Below, one piece after another: positions 11,560 to 24,900 of a DNA stretch of 64,000 nucleotides. A program made the translations under genes and the position numbers. Numbering within the stretch: the stretch's first letter is position 1; the number at the start of each line of letters is the position of its first letter. A model generated the notes under the pieces. The model was not told the DNA's origin. It saw nothing but the letters and a program-made list of their open reading frames with translations, and did no database searches. This DNA comes from Cordia subcordata (taxonomy: Eukaryota > Streptophyta > Magnoliopsida > Boraginales > Cordiaceae). The stretch is from contig JAPTOF010000006.1 in NCBI GenBank assembly GCA_028554755.1, positions 5,512,501 to 5,576,500 on the forward strand, written 5' to 3'.

Positions 11560-12336
11560 TCTTTAAAATAACTAAAAGCTCAACTCCTAAAATATTAAGC
11601 TAAACAATTAACAACTTTTTATTCAATAGTATTTTTTACCAAAGTTCTATTACTAAAAACTCTACAACTCATGTGAATTATCACGGCTATACCAAATGGA
11701 GCCTAAAAGCCTACCAATAGCTTATGTGGGAGTAGAGGTGTCTTAAATGATTGAGAATACTTTTCTGATGGTGATGACTTGAATTCAAATATTACAAAGG
11801 ATAGAGGGTTGATTAGAAGGTGGGAATTAAAAAAAAAATCAAAAGAAAAAACCAATAACTTATTTTCATGAGTTTACTACAAATTAGTTATCGCATAGAA
11901 AGGGGTTTGCTAACCCCTCATTCTTACATGGTAAAAAAGATCTTTACCCCTACCCATATCTTGTACTTATTACCGAAGTAAACTTTAACACTGTTCTTGC
12001 CCCTTTCAAATGAAAAGGAAAAAAAAAAAGCCCCTAAGGACACAGTTAACAAGGTCGACTAAGAAAGGGGTAAAATTATATTAAAATCCCTTTTTAAAAA
12101 ACTATTGCCTATTACTAACACATAAATAAATAATAACACCAAAACATAGGGATGTTGAGAAAATTTGAACTTTAGTTTCAAAGTCACATAAGAAATTTTT
12201 ACTACTATATTAGAAAAATTCTCATTAATACACAATAATTATAATATACCTAGGCAAAGAGAATGAAAAATATAGACAGACAAATATACTGATGTGATGT
12301 GGGCCAATAAATCTCTACCTCTAATCACCACTATAC
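11560..12336. other. Intergenic DNA, nothing recognised
   Basis: AT-rich, with no coding region or clear repeat. Confidence 0.5.
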
Positions 12337-12339
12337 TAA

Positions 12340-12565
12340 GGGTCTATTTGGATTGGCTTTTTTCAGAAAAAAACACTTTTTTTTCCTGAAAATGTTACAC
12401 TAAATTTGTAATAACTATTTGATTTAATTTCTAAAAAAGCTAAAATTCTAAAAAAAACTCAAATATAGTTTTTTTCAGAAGCCAGAATTTTTAGCTTATA
12501 AAAAAATGCTATTTTTCAAAAGCTGTAAAAAAAGCGCTTTTGAAAAAGCCAATCCAAGCGAGTCC
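12340..12565. mobile_element. Tourist-like MITE (226 bp, TAA target duplication)
   Basis: The ends are GGGTCTATTTGGATTGGCTT-like on the left and its imperfect inverse (GGACTCGCTTGGATTGGCTT read inward) on the right. TAA flanks both sides (12337-12339 and 12566-12568). No coding capacity. Confidence 0.8.
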
Positions 12566-12732
12566 TAAAGTAGGGACAAAAGAATCTGCCTCAACCCCTG
12601 CGGTACTCCTGCATAACAGGATGGGTTGGAATATCATTGTCATCTCGACCGTGAATACATGATAAAGAAAGAATTTGGAAACACATTAAGCACATGGAGC
12701 ATGACAAAAAGGACTCAAATCCATGCAATCTA

Positions 12733-13715
12733 TCTCTCTATATATAAAAATTAAATTCAAATGAGCTTAAAGAAGGGTATCACATCAACACCCATCTATT
12801 TGCCAAGTCATCATAAATTTTATTTTTAATATTATTACATTATTATAAATCTATATATTATAGTATTCAATTACATTTATGCACAATTTCCTAACCTCAT
12901 ATTTGTAATGGAATTACAAGATATTTAATTATATTTTTGCACGACCTATATATTACTTTTTAATGAGTTTAATGTAATAAAGTTCAAAAAACTCATTAAT
13001 TTATACACCATATCGTAATTAAAAATAAAAATAAGAATAAAATGTACTAGAATTAATTTTATAGATATTTAGAAATAATAAAAGATACATAAAAACCTAA
13101 AAAAATAAAAAATCACATGAATAAATATTTAAAAAACTAAAAAACATATAAAACCTAAATAAGTCAGTGTAAAGCACGAAATATAAAAGCACTAATTATA
13201 CTAAAAGCAAAAATCACTACAATTAGTTTGTTTCCCTCGAAGTCCAAAATGAACCTCCTTTTGTCACGTGTAGCATTTTTCACAATAAATCTCCAGTATG
13301 CCAATGTTTGTCAAATCTAACCACTTGTAACTTTGGGTAAACATTTACACATTTTGCTAAACCATATTAATTCCTCTTTAATTCAACGATTAAAGAGCTT
13401 CCTATCTAGCCACGTGTTCTTTATTTTTTTAATCTATCTCAATAACTTTTTTTTTCCAAAAAATATTGAATTTATCACTTATATCCATATAAAATTATTT
13501 TCTAATCTAAATCAGTTTATTTCTTTTATTTTGTTTTACCAATTTAAATATTATGTTCAACTAATTCTAAATTTATCATAAAATGAATATGATCATTATT
13601 AAAACCTTATCAAGAATAAAAGTTTATAAAAATATATTTATATTTGATTGTATTATAATTATAAAATTTATATAAACTACTTAACTTTCCATGCAATGCA
13701 CGGGCTATAATCTAA
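12733..13715 (+). mobile_element. Non-autonomous Helitron, 983 bp
   Basis: It starts TCTCTCTATATATAAA after an A (12732) and ends CTAA before a T (13716), fitting Helitron insertion between A and T. A hairpin, CCATGC-AAT-GCACGG (one mismatched pair), lies about 11 bases before the end, as in plant Helitrons. No Rep/helicase coding sequence is present. An inner GTGTAAAGCACG at about 13163 resembles another Helitron-type hairpin and recurs in the insertion at 42583-43878, so the element may be composite. Confidence 0.65.
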
Positions 13716-14081
13716 TTGTTATAGAACCTTCCTAATTTAATAAATTTGTGTGTGTATGTTGTTAGGAAAATAAGCACTGGTTTGTAGAACACATAATGAA
13801 TAATGCAATAAAAGAAACTGACAATTAAATATAAAAATTAAAACACTTCCAGTACTTAGTAAATATGATGTGAAAATGCAAACTCTAAGTCGAGGCCTGA
13901 ACTTGGTTCAGTGTCCTTAAGATTTAATTGTCCCACGTTGGTGCCCGCGATTGATGACCATAATTTCCCAGGACACAATGACTTGGTCTCTAAATAGATG
14001 CACTCCAAATTTAGAGACTCGACGAACCAAAATAGTGATGTACTCTTCATTTAAATGCTTTAAACTATTACGAATGCTAAC

Positions 14082-14536
14082 GTAGTGTTTGGAAACTCTT
14101 GTAATATAGAATTCATTTTATTTGTAAATAAATTTCATAAGAAATTGTAGTTGCAAATCAATTCTATTATTTGGATGCGTAAAAAAGTTTTAAGTCAATT
14201 CTATCATTTGTAAATCCGAATTGTGTTTGGAACACATGTGGAATTGGAATTAATATATACATTTTATTTAAATAGGATTGTATAAAAAAAATGATAGTGT
14301 TGTAGTATGTTAATAATTATAGGTATATTTTTGTCTTTATAAGATTTTTTGTGAATTTGCTTTTCGTGGAATTGCAAATTCCACCTATTGGCTTAGGATT
14401 TGAGTACAACTAGAGTAAATCTTGGAATTCCAAATGAATTTTATATTTTAATAAAGTGCTACCAAAGATAAAAAATTGAATTTGCAAATGAATTCCACGA
14501 AATTTTGTGAAATTCATTTATTTCAAACAGTCTGTA
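14082..14536. mobile_element. MITE-like element with inverted ends
   Basis: Left AGTGTTTGGAAACTC...AATTCATTTTATTTG and right sequence that reads CTGTTTGAAATAAATGAATT inward are imperfect inverted repeats. The interior contains repeated GAATTC/GGAATT-type segments. The target duplication could not be fixed, so the edges are approximate. Confidence 0.4.
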
Positions 14537-14686
14537 AAAGAATTTACTATAGAATGTATACGTTGTATGCTTTTGAATGATTCAAATCAACACACAAAAT
14601 GGCCTATTTATAGATGCAAAGTACCTGTTTAGAAAAGACATGTCAACTCTTTATGCCAAGGGATGTGCCCTTTAGCAAAGAAAATT

Positions 14687-15100
14687 TATAACCCTTTACT
14701 ATTTTTGGATTTAGACGGAAATGTTTAATAAAGGAAAGGAAAGGAAAAGGAAAATTTTGTAAAGGAAATGAGAAGAATTGAGTAATTCATGTTTGGATTG
14801 AGGTATTTTACAAGAGAATGAAATATAAAGAATTGTGAGTATTTAGTGTTTGGATTATGAAATAAATGGGGGAAAGGGATACATTTTATATATAATTTGA
14901 CTTTTATGCCCTCACCAAATAATCATTTCCTTTCCCTCCATTTGACTCCAATTTGAAAGGATTAAATTTAGGGGTTATGGAGGGATGAGAACAATCTTTT
15001 ATTTATCCTCATCCTCCATATCCTTCCATTCCAAATAAGTGAAACCTATCCCCCCATTTCCCTCAATGCAAACGTGGTGTTAGTTTGAATAGTTATAACC
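14687..15100. mobile_element. Possible MITE flanked by TTATAACCCTT
   Basis: A run rich in GGAAAGG at the left and CCTTTCC/CCTTCC at the right, with inner TGTTTGGATT copies, lies between two TTATAACCCTT matches (14687-14697 and 15090-15100). Terminal repeats are not clean, so the identity as a transposon is tentative. Confidence 0.3.
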
Positions 15101-16723
15101 CTTAGTATGGAAAAATTGCAATTCATAGAATTTAATTTTATCTTAATTTAATTTCATAAATAAATATATAGTTCATCTTTCAAAATACCAATTAATTTAA
15201 ATTTAAATGTCTCATTCACTAATTAATTAACTTAAATATTTTAATTAAACTTAATTTACTAACACATGCGTGTTGGGGCATTAGGAATTTACTGTAAATT
15301 TGGTTCATGAGGACAACGTAGAAACTACGTTTGGTTGCGGGATAAGATTTCTTTGACATAGAAAGATGTCCCTTGAAAGACTTAGCTACGATAGTTTTCG
15401 GCAATGATTCCTCGTAGATTGGACTTTAATCATGAGTCCCATGACCAAAAAAAAAGTAAAAAATTGCAAACTATCTAGTAAAAGCTCTGTAGTGTCGGTG
15501 ATGTTACTTGAGAGTTGAGATTATTTGCAATGTCAATTATTAAGAAAATGAAAGCTGAGAAATTGGTATGTTATACAAGTCCAATTCTATCTCATTTTAT
15601 TTTGATATTAGAATTAATAAGTAATTTAAGTGATTGAAATTATTTATTTATAAATAATAATATATAGAATAAAATTTCATTTAGGTGGGGATAAAAAGAA
15701 AGAAAAAAAAAATCTTTATCTTATTTTATATGCTGGAGCAAGCTAGCTCTAAAAAATTGATCACCATACAAGGCTCTTATTATGTTGTGAATAACTTAAT
15801 TATTATTATAATAATTGCTGTTTAGTTTGATAAGTCTCCAGGTGGACGGATTGTTATAAAAATATTGTGCATACATCAGATCATTTGGCTTGCTGTCTCG
15901 TTAGCTCTTAATTATTTAAAACACCCTACAAGTAGGACGGGAATCTTCTAACGTGTTGAATATATGCCAACCTATTTTCATTTAATTTAATTTTTTTACA
16001 TAAAGTTGACTTTGCATTAGATTCCAACTTGGTTGCAATGTGAAAGTGTCTAAGTTAAAAATAAAAATATTATCCAAACAATAAAAAATATGGTTAAGCA
16101 AATTCATGATCAATCAAATCATACTAATTCACCGAGGGAGCAATTCACTTAAAATTGTACAACTCATATAAAATATTAAACAACTGTCAGATATCTGAAT
16201 AATTAACTGTGTCAAATAAGTCCCAAGAGTACAATCTTAAAACTTGGTAAAATAGGAGTGAAGGGAAAAAAATAAAGAAATAATGGAATCCTTCATCTTT
16301 CTCCGAATTAAGGAAAAAGTAGTAATTTGTGAAAAAAATAAAAATTCCCCATTATCATGGAAAAAAAAATTTGCCTATCTCTCTCATTATTATTCTTATA
16401 TATTTTAATAATTTAAATCCAAATTTGCTTTTGCCATTCAAATTTCAATCTAATGATTGATCTTAAATCCTTTCATATTCTTTTTTTTTTCTTATTTCTT
16501 TTATGATATTTAAACAAAGTAACATAATTTCCTTTCTTTTTCTTTTTTGAAATTCTTCCGTTTAGCTTTTCATACAGTTTTTCCTCAGAATATAGTCTAA
16601 GACAAGAAAATGATAATTGTACAAAAAAATAGTGAAATTGATAATTTTATTTCGAACATAAATTCGTTATAAATAACATTTAACAATTATGATAGAATAA
16701 TATGTATAGTGTATAATTTTTTA
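15101..16723. other. Intergenic DNA, nothing recognised
   Basis: AT-rich, with no supported gene, RNA or clear repeat. Confidence 0.5.
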
Positions 16724-16731
16724 AAATAGTT

Positions 16732-18700
16732 TTTTTTTTTTGGTTATAGAAAAAGGGAGAGTTAAATTCAAATAAGTCTTTAATGTTAACACTTTTTTTC
16801 ATTTTAGTCCTTATTGTTGTAAATAATTCATACAAGTCCTCAATGTTTACTTATTATAGTCAAATTAGTCCCTGCAGTTAGAGTTAAATTCATACAAGTC
16901 CCCAATATTTAATTATTATAGTCAGATTAGTCCCTACAATTAGAATGGACATTAGTTTTGGCGAAAATGTCCCAAATGACCTCAAACATAAAAGCAATTG
17001 ATAATCTTACCTTTTGCGCTAGAAAATGAAATCCGATTATCTATTTTTTTAAGCAAGAATTTCTAGCCAAAAAGAAAAAAAGCAATAGCAATTTAATATT
17101 TTGGATGATAGTTATTGCATTATTTGTATATTTGGATTTATTGTGAACTTTTATAAGACACAATAGACATCTGATTGAAATTTTTTAATGAAAATTAGGA
17201 ACTTTTATTGTCTAAAAATTATTCCATAATGAAATTCACAGTATAAAAGTTCAAGGTATTATAATCAACTAAGAACAAAAATAAATAAATAAAATTAGTT
17301 CCAATCTTTTTTATTCATTTTTTCTTAAAACAGGGACTAACTTAAATAAGTTTGTAAAACATTGGGGACTAGTATGAATTCTTTTCAAATAATGGGGACT
17401 AGTCTGACTAATTTTGTGAAACATTAGGAATAATATAAATTTTTTTAAATAATAAGGACTAATCTGACTATATTTGTGAAACATTAAAGATTAATTTGAA
17501 CATTTTAAAATAATAGGGACCACTTTGAAAAAAATAGAGAAACAATAGGGACTTATTGTGAAATTTACCCAAAAAGGGATCCTCACTCATTTTACGTGTG
17601 CCAAAAGAAAGCTTTGGAACCAGAAAACAAAATAAAAAATAAAAAGAAAAAGAGATTAATGGGTAAATTTCACAATAAGTTCCTATTGTTTCTCTATTTT
17701 TTTCAAAATGGTCCCTATTATTTTAAAATGTTCAAATTAATCTTTAATGTTTCACAAATATAGTCAGATTAGTCCTTATTATTTAAAAAAATTTATATTA
17801 TTCCTAATGTTTCACAAAATTAGTCAGACTAGTCCCCATTATTTAAAAAGAATTCATACTAGTCCCCTGTGTTTTACAAATTTATTTAAGTTAGTCTCTG
17901 TATTTAAGAAAAAATGAATAAAAAAGATTGGAACTAATTTGAATAAGTTTGTAAAAGGGGAAATCACACGCATAATCTCTAAAGTTGACATGATTTTTCA
18001 AGTTAGTCCTACTTGTTTAAATTGATGCAAATTAGTCCCCAATGTTTTCAAAAACCAATCAAATTAGTCCCTAAGCTCAAGTTGTCATTCTTTTTTCTTT
18101 TCTTTTTTTTTTCTTAGTTGATTATAATACCTTGAACTTTTGTACTGTGAATTTTATTATGGAATAATTTTTAGATAATAAAAGTTCCTAATTTTCATTA
18201 AAAAATTTCAATCAGATGTCTAATGTGTCTTATAAAAGGTCACAATAAATCCAAATATGCAAAGAATGTAATAACTATCATCCAAAATGTTAAATTTCTG
18301 CTGCTTTTTTTTTTTGGCTAGGAATTCTTGCTTCAAAAATAGATAATCGGATTCCTTTTTATAGCGCAAATGGTAAGATTGTCAATTGCTTTTATGTTTG
18401 AGGTCATTTAGGACATTTTTGTCAAAATTAACGTCCATTCTAATTGTAGGGACTAATTTGACCATAATAATTAAACATTGGGGACTTGTATACATTATTT
18501 GAAACAATAGGGATTAAAATTAAAAAATATGTAAATATTAGGAAATTATTTGAATTTAACTCTAATTGTAAGAATTAATTTGACTATAATAAGTAAATAT
18601 TAAGGACTTGTATAAATTATTTGTAATAATAAAAACTAAAATAAAAAAAATGTTATCATTAAGACTTATTTAAATTTAACTCTTTTATAGTCAAAAGGCT
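16732..18700. mobile_element. Foldback (long inverted repeat) element just upstream of the BTR1-type gene
   Basis: The left arm (about 16745-17580) reappears inverted as the right arm (about 17660-18695) around a spacer at about 17582-17660. Matches run along the whole arms, for example GAGTTAAATTYAAATAAGTCT at both outer ends and TTTTATTATGGAATAATTTTTAGA-type sequence within. The right arm carries about 160 extra bases (about 17930-18090). AAATAGTT flanks the element at 16724-16731 and 18701-18708, an 8-bp target duplication (9 bp with one mismatch), which suggests a Mutator- or hAT-type foldback. No coding capacity. Confidence 0.75.
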
Positions 18701-18709
18701 AAATAGTTA

Positions 18710-18996
18710 TTAGTAGTAGTAGTAGAACAGAAGCCAAAAGGAGGCGGTTCTCACGGCCAAAAACAGAGCAAACCAGCTCTTCTGCACCTAAAACACGCCT
18801 TCTAATTTTCTCTCATTAACCTCCAACACACACAATTAAACACACACACATATATATACACGTATATATATACACACAGCTCATGCTTCTCATTTTCGCT
18901 TTCTCTCTCTAAAAAGAGTTAGAATTCTCTCACTCTTCAAACCTTTGCTCTATATCTCTACACACGTGTGTATATATATATTAGCTGGCATTAGCA
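18710..18996 (+). promoter_or_regulatory. Promoter and 5' leader of the BTR1-type gene
   Basis: CA and TA repeats at about 18830-18880 contain TATATATA sequences that could serve as a TATA box. They are followed by a CT-rich leader (CTTTCTCTCTCTA, about 18900) typical of plant 5' untranslated regions, then a second TA tract just before the start codon at 18997. The transcription start cannot be fixed by eye. Confidence 0.4.
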
Positions 18997-21900
18997 ATGG
19001 AGAACGGAGATTCTAGATACGCCACGTCGGCGGCGGAGGATGGGCAGAAGCAGACTTCACCTCGCAAATCGCCGCCTCCGCTAGGTATATCCCCATTATG
19101 AGATCTCTAGTTTTGGATCTGTATGTGTTTGCATGTGGGTGTCGTTTTATATGTATTAATAGAATTGTCGCATTTTATGCTTGAATAATTGTTTCAATTT
19201 ATGCTTGAATATTTCTGAAAATTAGGTTTGAGAAATTGTGGAATTACATTGTTGTTTGTTGCATTTTGCTTGGGAATACGTGGAAAATTACAACGTAGAG
19301 CTATTTTTTTTTTATTTTTATTTGTTGTTTTTGTTTAATTACTGGTGATTAAAACCCTAGGAAAGGTCAGAATACTAATAATTTGCTCGAGTTTTCAGGT
19401 AAATGATGGCGCATTGATTTCTTTAATGACGAGCAGCTTAATAGTTGAGGATATTTGTTTAAAAGTTGAGAAATATATGCCGCTCTTAAATTGATATTTT
19501 TTACTTTAGTATGATGCCATGTGGTTTTGATGTTTGTATTGTGCTGTACTCTTTGTAGTTTTATCTTTTAATGTGTAGACTAACAATCCAATGAACATTT
19601 AAGTGAATTCCTTGGCAGCTTAGTTTTAGTAATGCTGAAAAGAAAACTTGAATTTAGTTCTTTTTTCAAGTTTATATTTCTTGTTCACATTAATCTCAGG
19701 AGATAAATATGTTTATCCTTTATTGAATAAATTAAAGAAATAATTTGATGAATATTTGAGTTGATTAATCGAGAACCTATATAATTTGATGAATATTTGA
19801 GTTGATTAATTGAGAACCTATCTTTTCAAGTTTATATTTGTGGTTCATATGGAATTCAGGAGATAATATGTTTAAAGGTAATACAAGTGCAATTTCCATT
19901 TGAAGCAAGTTTTGTTATGCTGTTCTGTGGACTATAATTCAGGTGGACTTTCTTTTTTATGAATGAAGAATGATTAGCAGTTACAAAAAACATAAAAATA
20001 GGAAATACGGCATAGTAAGTATTCTGATGATTATCTGAATGACGTGGCCAATCAATGCCTCTATATGACATGCTATTTATACAACAACTTTCTGATGCAC
20101 TTAAGGTAATATAGGATTAATTATATACTAATGTTTATGCCATTTTGGAATCTAAATAGAATTCTGAAGATCTTTCATATTTTATGTCTTGTGCATAGGG
20201 GCTGCAAATAAATTTGTATGTAGATTCTGTAAGGTTACTGGAAGCATGGACAATGAAGAGGGTGGTACTATATTCTTTTGTCCACCATGGGGAACTGAGA
20301 AGTCCATCTCTTGTTCATTTGATGTCCTCCAAAGAAAGAAGGGGGGGGGGTTCAGGTTCTTGATGAAATGGGTCGAGAACTTGGGATTAGGGAGTAGCCA
20401 AGTGGTTAGGACTACTCTGCTCAGTAGTGATGACCTGGGAGAAATGCCATTGAAGCGAGGGGTTGAGTTGGGGTGGGGAGTGTTAAAAAATAAAAGAAGA
20501 AAATGTCGGTTAATTAACTTAGATTTGGGTTGTGGAAGTCCATGTGAAACTTCTATGTGAATGGTTGATCCTGCTCAAGTTGGAGCTTTGTTGCACAATG
20601 CAATTTGTTAAGACGATGCCAGTTAATAAGATGAAATTGAACTGAAGGCAGTTGTTGCCATTTCTTAGAGCAAACCCACTAGAAAAGCTCCGTATTAGGA
20701 ATATATTCTTATGTTTCACTTGATTGTTTACCTTCTTTGAGTAACTTTGCACTGATTAAATAAGAGAAGTAATGTTAAATTGGTAAAAAGGATCTGAATT
20801 TAAAGGGATAAGGAAAAGTGAATTAAAGAGCATGGAAAATGATCTTTTTTCCCTTGACCTAATTCAAGGAATGAAATGATATAATTTTCATGATAATGGA
20901 TTATACAAGTGAAAAGTTATTGTTACCACATGAGCATCAAAAACATTTCTCTTCAAGTCTTGCTTTTTTCATTTTTATGGTGCTTATTCTCGGTTTATAC
21001 CTTCTGCTTCACATGAATGTATCCCATGGATTGTTTTTCTAAAATACTTCTCTTCTGGTTGCTGTTGTTCAGACCATGCAGAAAAGACCACTTATATGAA
21101 GTTCCTTCTGTCAAATGCTGAAGCTGGTTCAGTAATTGGAAAAGGTGGTTCTACAATTAATGATTTTCAGTCTCAGTCAGGGGCACGAATTCAGTTGTCA
21201 CGCAACTATGAAGTGTTTCCTGGAACGGCGGATAGGATAATAATGGTCTCTGGAACTGTTGATGATGTACTGAAGGCGGTTGATCTTATTCTTTCTAAAT
21301 TGCTTGATGAGGTATTCTAAGTGGTTTTTTCTTTTTTTATAATTCGATGAATATATCAGACAAATAATCATTTCTTTTTCTCCTAACAGTTTTATGCTGG
21401 TGATGGAGGTGATGCTGATCCACGGTCAAGAGTTAGACTAGTTGTACCCAACATCTGCTGTGGTGGAATAATTGGCAAGGGAGGCTCCATTATAAAGTAT
21501 AGACTCCATTCTGCACATTTTATGTTTAAGAAAATTAAAGAGGAATATTTTTGATATCCTGCTACTGGAAGAAGCACCTAAAGAAAATTACCCGTCTCTG
21601 GAGGTGTTCAAAGGATGCGACTATTATTAGAACCTACTTAATTCTCTGCCTGAAAAGTACTTGAACTGTCTGTTAGAATGTAAATTCTAGATAATAACTG
21701 AATTTACATTTTACTCTCGGAAGGCTGATTACAAGCATGTATGAGTCTTAAATTTGAAACATGATAGCAGAAGTTCATATTTTTCTGAATATGTCTAGTA
21801 CTCAAGGAGATGCGAGTTCTGATAAGACTGCTGCCTCCAAGAAACGACAAACGAGTACATTCTAATTGCTGTCGGTCATATCTTATTTGTTCTTTATTAG

Positions 21901-24900
21901 TAATTGTAATTAAAAATGACTGATCTCTTTTTTTTTTTTAACTTGTATCTTGAACATGGATTATTGATATTGAGGTAAAATTAAATAATCACAGAACCTT
22001 GTATTTTGATTTAAATCATTGATGTTGAGGTATTTGCTTGATGTTGACAAATGGAATTCCAAAGGGCATATTAAGCATTATCCAATCCCACTGATATAGA
22101 ATTACTAGTTTTCTTGTTTTCCTCATCTTAGAATAATCATTGCATCAAGCAGTATTTGGAGATTGATGCACTATGAATATCTTCGATGTGATTTTTTTTG
22201 TTTTCATGTTCAGCATGAATATCTTGGATGTGATTCTTTTTTCATGTTCAGCGTAGGATTAGTTTGAGAAATGAATGCAGGAAGAACACCATAAGCCTGG
22301 CAAATAATTTCAAACCCCATCTTCTTTTCGTGAGGAGATCTTTCCGGTCAAGGAGTAATTTCTTCACACTTGATAGTTGGTTTGATGGTATCTGCCCTTG
22401 ATGTGGAAACCGGAAAGCCCATTTTAAAATATCTGTAACATAGCATAAACTAATGATTAGCTTTCCCTTTATAACCGTTATGAACTTATGATACTGTTAC
22501 TTCTTCAAACCTATTTACTTGGCATAGATATCTTGTATTCTTACTTGTGCCATTCTACAGGATTGCTTTTATTACATTCTAGTGTTAAATCTTTTCTGCT
22601 GTGTATGGAAATGAGATGCTGGATCAAGAGTTACTACATATGAGGCTCCACCTTAGGCTGTCTTTGACTCCACCTTTCCCATATCTGATGATTAAATTTG
22701 ATACTTAGGTGTTTTAAGTGGAGAAAGCATTTAGGGTTGCTTGAAAGTTTGATCCAGAAGTCCAGAAACAAAGAAATAAGGAGGAACATTATAGCTGCTG
22801 CACCTTTTCGTCATTCCTGTTTGTTGGGGCTTTCTCTAGGATAGGTCCAGTGACTGTTATAGGGCAATTTTGAGGTGGGCGTGTCATGCAAGTGGAATGA
22901 TGGGAGAAAAAAAATCTGGCCTATATTTTCTTTTTTGCTTTAGTTGAGTTATCCAATATTTCGCTGTTGGGTTCATATTGCAGTTATCGTTGTAATTTCG
23001 GAAAAAAAAACCTAAATCTTTGACTGGCATTCTGTAACTTGAATTCCTGCACTGGCTGTGTTCCTCTGCTTACACATATAGTGTGGCATTTCTTGATATG
23101 ATTTACATTGGAAATATTACTTTCTTTTTGTGTCCTACTGTTTATCACCCGGGAAAGAAGTAGCAATTTTTGTTTTTCAATTTCTTTTTTCCTTGTTCTG
23201 TGTCTTGACTGGTTCAGGCATCTGCCGAACCAAGTAAGTGATGTCTCTTTTTGGTTTATAGACTTTAGCACTTGATGGATTAGCTTTTCGTCATGCAGTT
23301 TTGAGCTTAAACCTTTTAACAGAGTTGGACCATATAAATTTTTGAGCAGGTCATTTATTGAGGACTCTCATGCTGCCATCAAAATATCTCCTCCAGAAAC
23401 CATGTATCCTGGGTTGCGCGATAGGTTAGTGACATTGATTGGCACTCTTGAGGAGCAGATGCGGGCTATTGAATTGATACTCTTGAAATTATCTGAAGAT
23501 CTTAATTATCTACAGTCTGTTAATGCTCCATTTTCATATCCAGGTATAAAATTTTCCGCCTAAATAAATCAATTCTTTGTCCAATTCACTAAATGATGTT
23601 TGCTCTGTTATATGCTGGTCTTGCACATTATCTGCCTTTTCAATTTTTAGTTTCTAACTGAAGTGGATGTTAGCTTTTGTCTATGAGTGGTTTTGCAAGG
23701 ATCCATATTCTAGAACAGCCTGTTAATTTCACTGAAACTAATTAAGAATCCAATCTTCTTGTGCATCTCATCAAGTTCCAGATGCTTGAGGCAGACAGTG
23801 GCTCTTGTAGAAAATATATAATGTTAAAAGTAGTCCTTCACAGAAATAAATTTGGATGATAGAAGTGCATGGACTTTCAGTTACGTTTGTTAAATGCATA
23901 AGAGGATTATGCTTGGGGTTAAAAGATTTGCAGAAGTGTTTTTGCCTTTAGATTCTACAATTTTCTCACTACAAGAACCAATTGTTTCGCATGCTTGCCA
24001 TGGATTCTCAAGCTCCTTCGAAGTTTCAGCCATAACCCAAGCATAGACTGATCTTTTTAGTTAGGATGAACAATATGGATTTGATGATGCTACCTCTTCT
24101 TGTCAAGAGTTGTCTACAATGTCAATTCTATGCATATGGGATATTGCCAAAGCTAAAAAATACTAAAAAAACCAGAAGCTTCAAATTGGAGCTCTTTTGA
24201 AAATTAGTTTTTCATTACGTGAGAAGTTGTTTTCCTGTATTTTCTTTTTCAAGAAATACCACTACGTAATTATGAAAACCAAATACTACCCTCAATCTAG
24301 TTGAAAGCTTAACACCTTTCATCCAAGGCCAAAAACTCAATGACCTTTGCTTAACATCACTTCTATAAAAAGATTTACTACTTAAAATTCTACAGTTCAA
24401 CAACTAAATTTCATAGTTAGCCAAATATAGCCCAAGTCTTTTGGGTTTTCTCTCTCTCTTTATTTTATTACTATTACTATCATTGTCATCATCATCATTA
24501 TTATTATTATTATTATTTTATTGTTATTATTAATTTTCTAATTTGTCTAATTTGTGTGCAAATGTATCACTTGTGCTTTGTTTCCTTGCGGTTTGATTGT
24601 CTTTTTGTTGCTTTTGAGAGTCAAAGATGCTTGGGCTCGGCAATTTAGGGGAAGGTGTTGTTTCTGACACGACCCAACACTAGAGATGACCCTGGATACG
24701 TGTCAGACATGGCAAGAGTCAATATGACACTCAGATACTTGTAAAAGTTAAAAAGGAAAAGGAAAAAAGCAGTAAAGGCTTTGTCCGTGTTCAAAGTCAT
24801 AATTGATGTGTGATGAGTTCATGAAGAAAACTGAAAAATAGCTCTTCTGCTGTGATGTCCCCATATCTGAGTCTGAAGTCGAGACACTTATTTGACCAAG

